From Lachnospiraceae bacterium (GTDB lineage Bacteria > Bacillota > Clostridia > Lachnospirales > Lachnospiraceae): a DNA stretch of 6,548 bases. Under the pieces are notes generated by a model. It was not told where the DNA came from. It did no database searches and worked only from the letters and a program-made list of their open reading frames with translations. Below are positions 5,652 to 6,548 of the stretch, in pieces; the first letter of the stretch is position 1, and each line of letters begins with the position of its first letter. The translations under genes were made by a program, and so were the position numbers. Location: the NCBI GenBank assembly GCA_019420465.1, contig JAHZHB010000036.1, positions 1 through 6,548 of the forward strand. The letters run 5' to 3'.

Positions 5652-5656
5652 ATAGT
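5628..5656 (+). promoter_or_regulatory. Near-consensus housekeeping promoter of thiT
   Basis: A perfect -35 hexamer TTGACA (5628-5633), exactly 17 bases of spacer, and TATAGT (5651-5656, five of six consensus bases) form a strong sigma-A promoter. Transcription would begin near 5663, giving a leader of about 195 bases that carries the whole TPP riboswitch. This is the only promoter in the window with a full -35. Confidence 0.8.
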
Positions 5657-5715
5657 TTCCATGCATATATATGTCGCAGCCGGTGCGTGTCCGGCAGATT
5701 AATTACATAGGGCAA

Positions 5716-5803
5716 AACGCTGGGGGAGCCTGCTTTTAGGCTGAGAAATCGTATCGATTGACCCTTATTACCTGATCCGGATCATGCCGGCGTAGGGAAG
5801 CTT
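5716..5803 (+). ncRNA. TPP riboswitch aptamer (THI element)
   Basis: The conserved core of the thiamine pyrophosphate riboswitch is present in order: GGGGGAGCC (5722-5730), CTGAGA (5741-5746), ACCCTT (5761-5766), ACCTGATC (5770-5777) and GCCGGCGTAGGGAA (5786-5799). AGCCT (5727-5731) pairs with AGGCT (5738-5742) in the arm that reads the pyrimidine ring. GGG pairs with CCC (5762-5764). The closing stem P1 is short: GCT (5719-5721) with AGC (5799-5801), extendable by AA (5716-5717) with TT (5802-5803) past a bulged C. The usual TAATGCC reads TCATGCC here, a minor variation. It lies directly before the thiamine transporter gene, so the ligand assignment is secure. Confidence 0.97.
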
Positions 5804-5817
5804 ACAGACAGAGATCA

Positions 5818-5858
5818 CTCTTTCAGCGAAATCACGTTTTGCCGGAGGAGGTTTTTTT
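5818..5858 (+). terminator. thiT riboswitch expression platform: terminator that also hides the RBS
   Basis: Bases 5818-5831 can pair with 5837-5850 around a 5-base loop. There is one mismatch (5825/5843) and there are three G-U pairs. The 3' arm contains the ribosome binding site GGAGGAGG (5844-5851), and seven T residues (5852-5858) follow directly before the ATG. The fold is thus both an intrinsic terminator shape and a ribosome-site sequestor. The alternative fold pairs GGCAAAACG (5711-5719) with CGTTTTGCC (5835-5843), nine perfect pairs that break the hairpin and free the site. The 5' strand of that helix shares 5716-5719 with aptamer stem P1, so TPP binding should favour the OFF hairpin. 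Pairings are visible; the switching mechanism is inference. Confidence 0.65.
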
Positions 5859-6536
5859 ATGTCACTTTTTTTAACGTATGATGCCAAAGCCTATGAGTAT
5901 CATCTGACCGGGGCCGGATATGGTGTACTTGTGATCCTGATGCTTCTGGCACTCTGTATTCCGGTCTTTATCGGAAAAAAGAACAGTATAAAGATGAGCG
6001 CCAGACAGCTGACGTTTTGTGCGGTTGCCATGGCTATGGCGATCGTGACCAGTATGATCAAGTTTGCCAGTCTGCCGATGGGAGGTTCGATCACGCTGTT
6101 TTCGATGTTCTTTATCTGCTTTATCGGTTATCTCTATGGGGCAAAGATCGGTATCATGACCGGTGTGGCTTACGGTATTCTGCAGCTGATCCTGGGACCG
6201 TATATCTATGCACCGCTGCAGGTGCTGCTTGATTATCCGCTGGCTTTCGGGGCACTGGGTCTGGCCGGCTGCTTTAACCGTAAGAAATACGGGCTGATGA
6301 CCGGTGTGATCGTGGGTATGGCCGGACGATATATCTGTCACGTGCTTTCCGGTTATATTTTCTTTGCTGCGTATGCGCCGGAGGGGATGAATCCGCTGGT
6401 ATATACGCTGGGATACAATGCCACCTATATTCTGCCGGAGATGATCGCAACAGTGATCCTCGTTTCACTGCCGACGGTAAAAAAAGGCCTGGCACATGTG
6501 AAAAATATGGCTCTTGCAGGAGGTACTGCAAAATAA
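5859..6536 (+). CDS. thiT: Thiamine transporter substrate-binding subunit ThiT
   Basis: A 225-residue membrane protein of the ThiT (YuaJ) family, the S component that binds thiamine and docks on the shared energy-coupling module (EcfA, EcfA' and EcfT) for ATP-driven uptake. Family landmarks are PMGGSITLFSM (73-83), the loop ending LLDYPLAF (123-130; D125-Y126 align with the Glu-Tyr ligand pair of the well-studied lactococcal protein), R157-YIC-H161 followed by SGYIFF, and Y186-N187 in GYNATYILPE. H161 and N187 sit where thiamine-contacting residues occur in that protein; this is alignment by eye. The core has six helices. An extra hydrophobic segment at about 22-38 precedes it, making the protein longer than the usual 180-200 residues. 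ATG 5859 lies 7 U residues after GGAGGAGG. The energy-coupling genes are not in view. TPP represses the gene through the riboswitch upstream. Confidence 0.95.
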   Translation: MSLFLTYDAKAYEYHLTGAGYGVLVILMLLALCIPVFIGKKNSIKMSARQLTFCAVAMAMAIVTSMIKFASLPMGGSITLFSMFFICFIGYLYGAKIGIMTGVAYGILQLILGPYIYAPLQVLLDYPLAFGALGLAGCFNRKKYGLMTGVIVGMAGRYICHVLSGYIFFAAYAPEGMNPLVYTLGYNATYILPEMIATVILVSLPTVKKGLAHVKNMALAGGTAK

Positions 6537-6548
6537 CTGCACACCGGA

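Noticed and set aside
5771..5851. CCTGATCCGG inside the aptamer can pair with CCGGAGGAGG over the thiT ribosome site.
   Set aside because: This would make TPP turn the gene on, against the known behaviour of thiamine genes, and it competes with a more continuous local hairpin (5818-5850).
1..6548. Mobile element, phage or CRISPR signatures.
   Set aside because: I found no transposase, integrase, direct-repeat array or terminal inverted repeats on either strand.

Overview
The window looks like chromosomal DNA from an anaerobic gut Firmicute, most likely a Lachnospiraceae-type clostridium. The basis is the family content (a Nif11-like protein with an RSTNGGGENSP motif, a dCache-GGDEF enzyme, an ECF sigma factor paired with a DUF4349 protein, and ThiT under a TPP riboswitch), strong AGGAGG-type ribosome binding sites, and extended -10 promoters. 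The taxonomic call is inference. There is no CRISPR array, transposase, tRNA or rRNA. Six protein genes are intact, and a seventh, the diguanylate cyclase, is intact only if it starts at a non-standard codon.

Layout, left to right. (1) 52-351 (+): a small Nif11-like protein with no maturation genes in view. (2) 508-2016 (+): a membrane diguanylate cyclase with its own extended -10 promoter; its best supported start codon is AUA. (3) 2029-2089: a long bidirectional terminator shared with the convergent gene. (4) 2142-3089 (-): an AEC-family (auxin efflux carrier-like) transporter, whose promoter at 3172-3180 excludes the longer ORF start. (5) 3291-5035 (+): a two-gene operon with a 4-base ATGA overlap, coding for an ECF-type sigma factor and a membrane DUF4349 protein that is probably its anti-sigma partner. 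(6) 5185-5595 (+): a small three-helix membrane protein with a VanZ-like signature. Upstream of it are two copies of the palindrome GGCAG-N4-CTGCC, one of them on the expected -35 position. (7) 5628-6536 (+): a near-consensus promoter inside a 12-bp inverted repeat, a TPP riboswitch, and thiT, the thiamine-binding subunit of an ECF-type vitamin importer.

The genes do not form one pathway. The clearest functional units are the sigma/anti-sigma pair (envelope sensing, inferred) and the TPP riboswitch-thiT unit (thiamine uptake repressed by intracellular TPP). The riboswitch can be read to mechanism. Bases 5711-5719 are perfectly complementary to 5835-5843. In the competing fold, 5818-5850 forms a hairpin that holds the ribosome binding site and is followed by seven U residues, so one structure could both terminate transcription and block translation.

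I see no convincing new multi-gene system. The items most worth a second look are the AUA start of the diguanylate cyclase, the dual-function thiT expression platform, the paired palindromes before the VanZ-like gene, the internal start site in the DUF4349 protein, and the orphan Nif11-like protein. The stretch 352-507 holds only the cyclase promoter and ribosome binding site; no gapless stretch of more than 300 bases lacks a gene.
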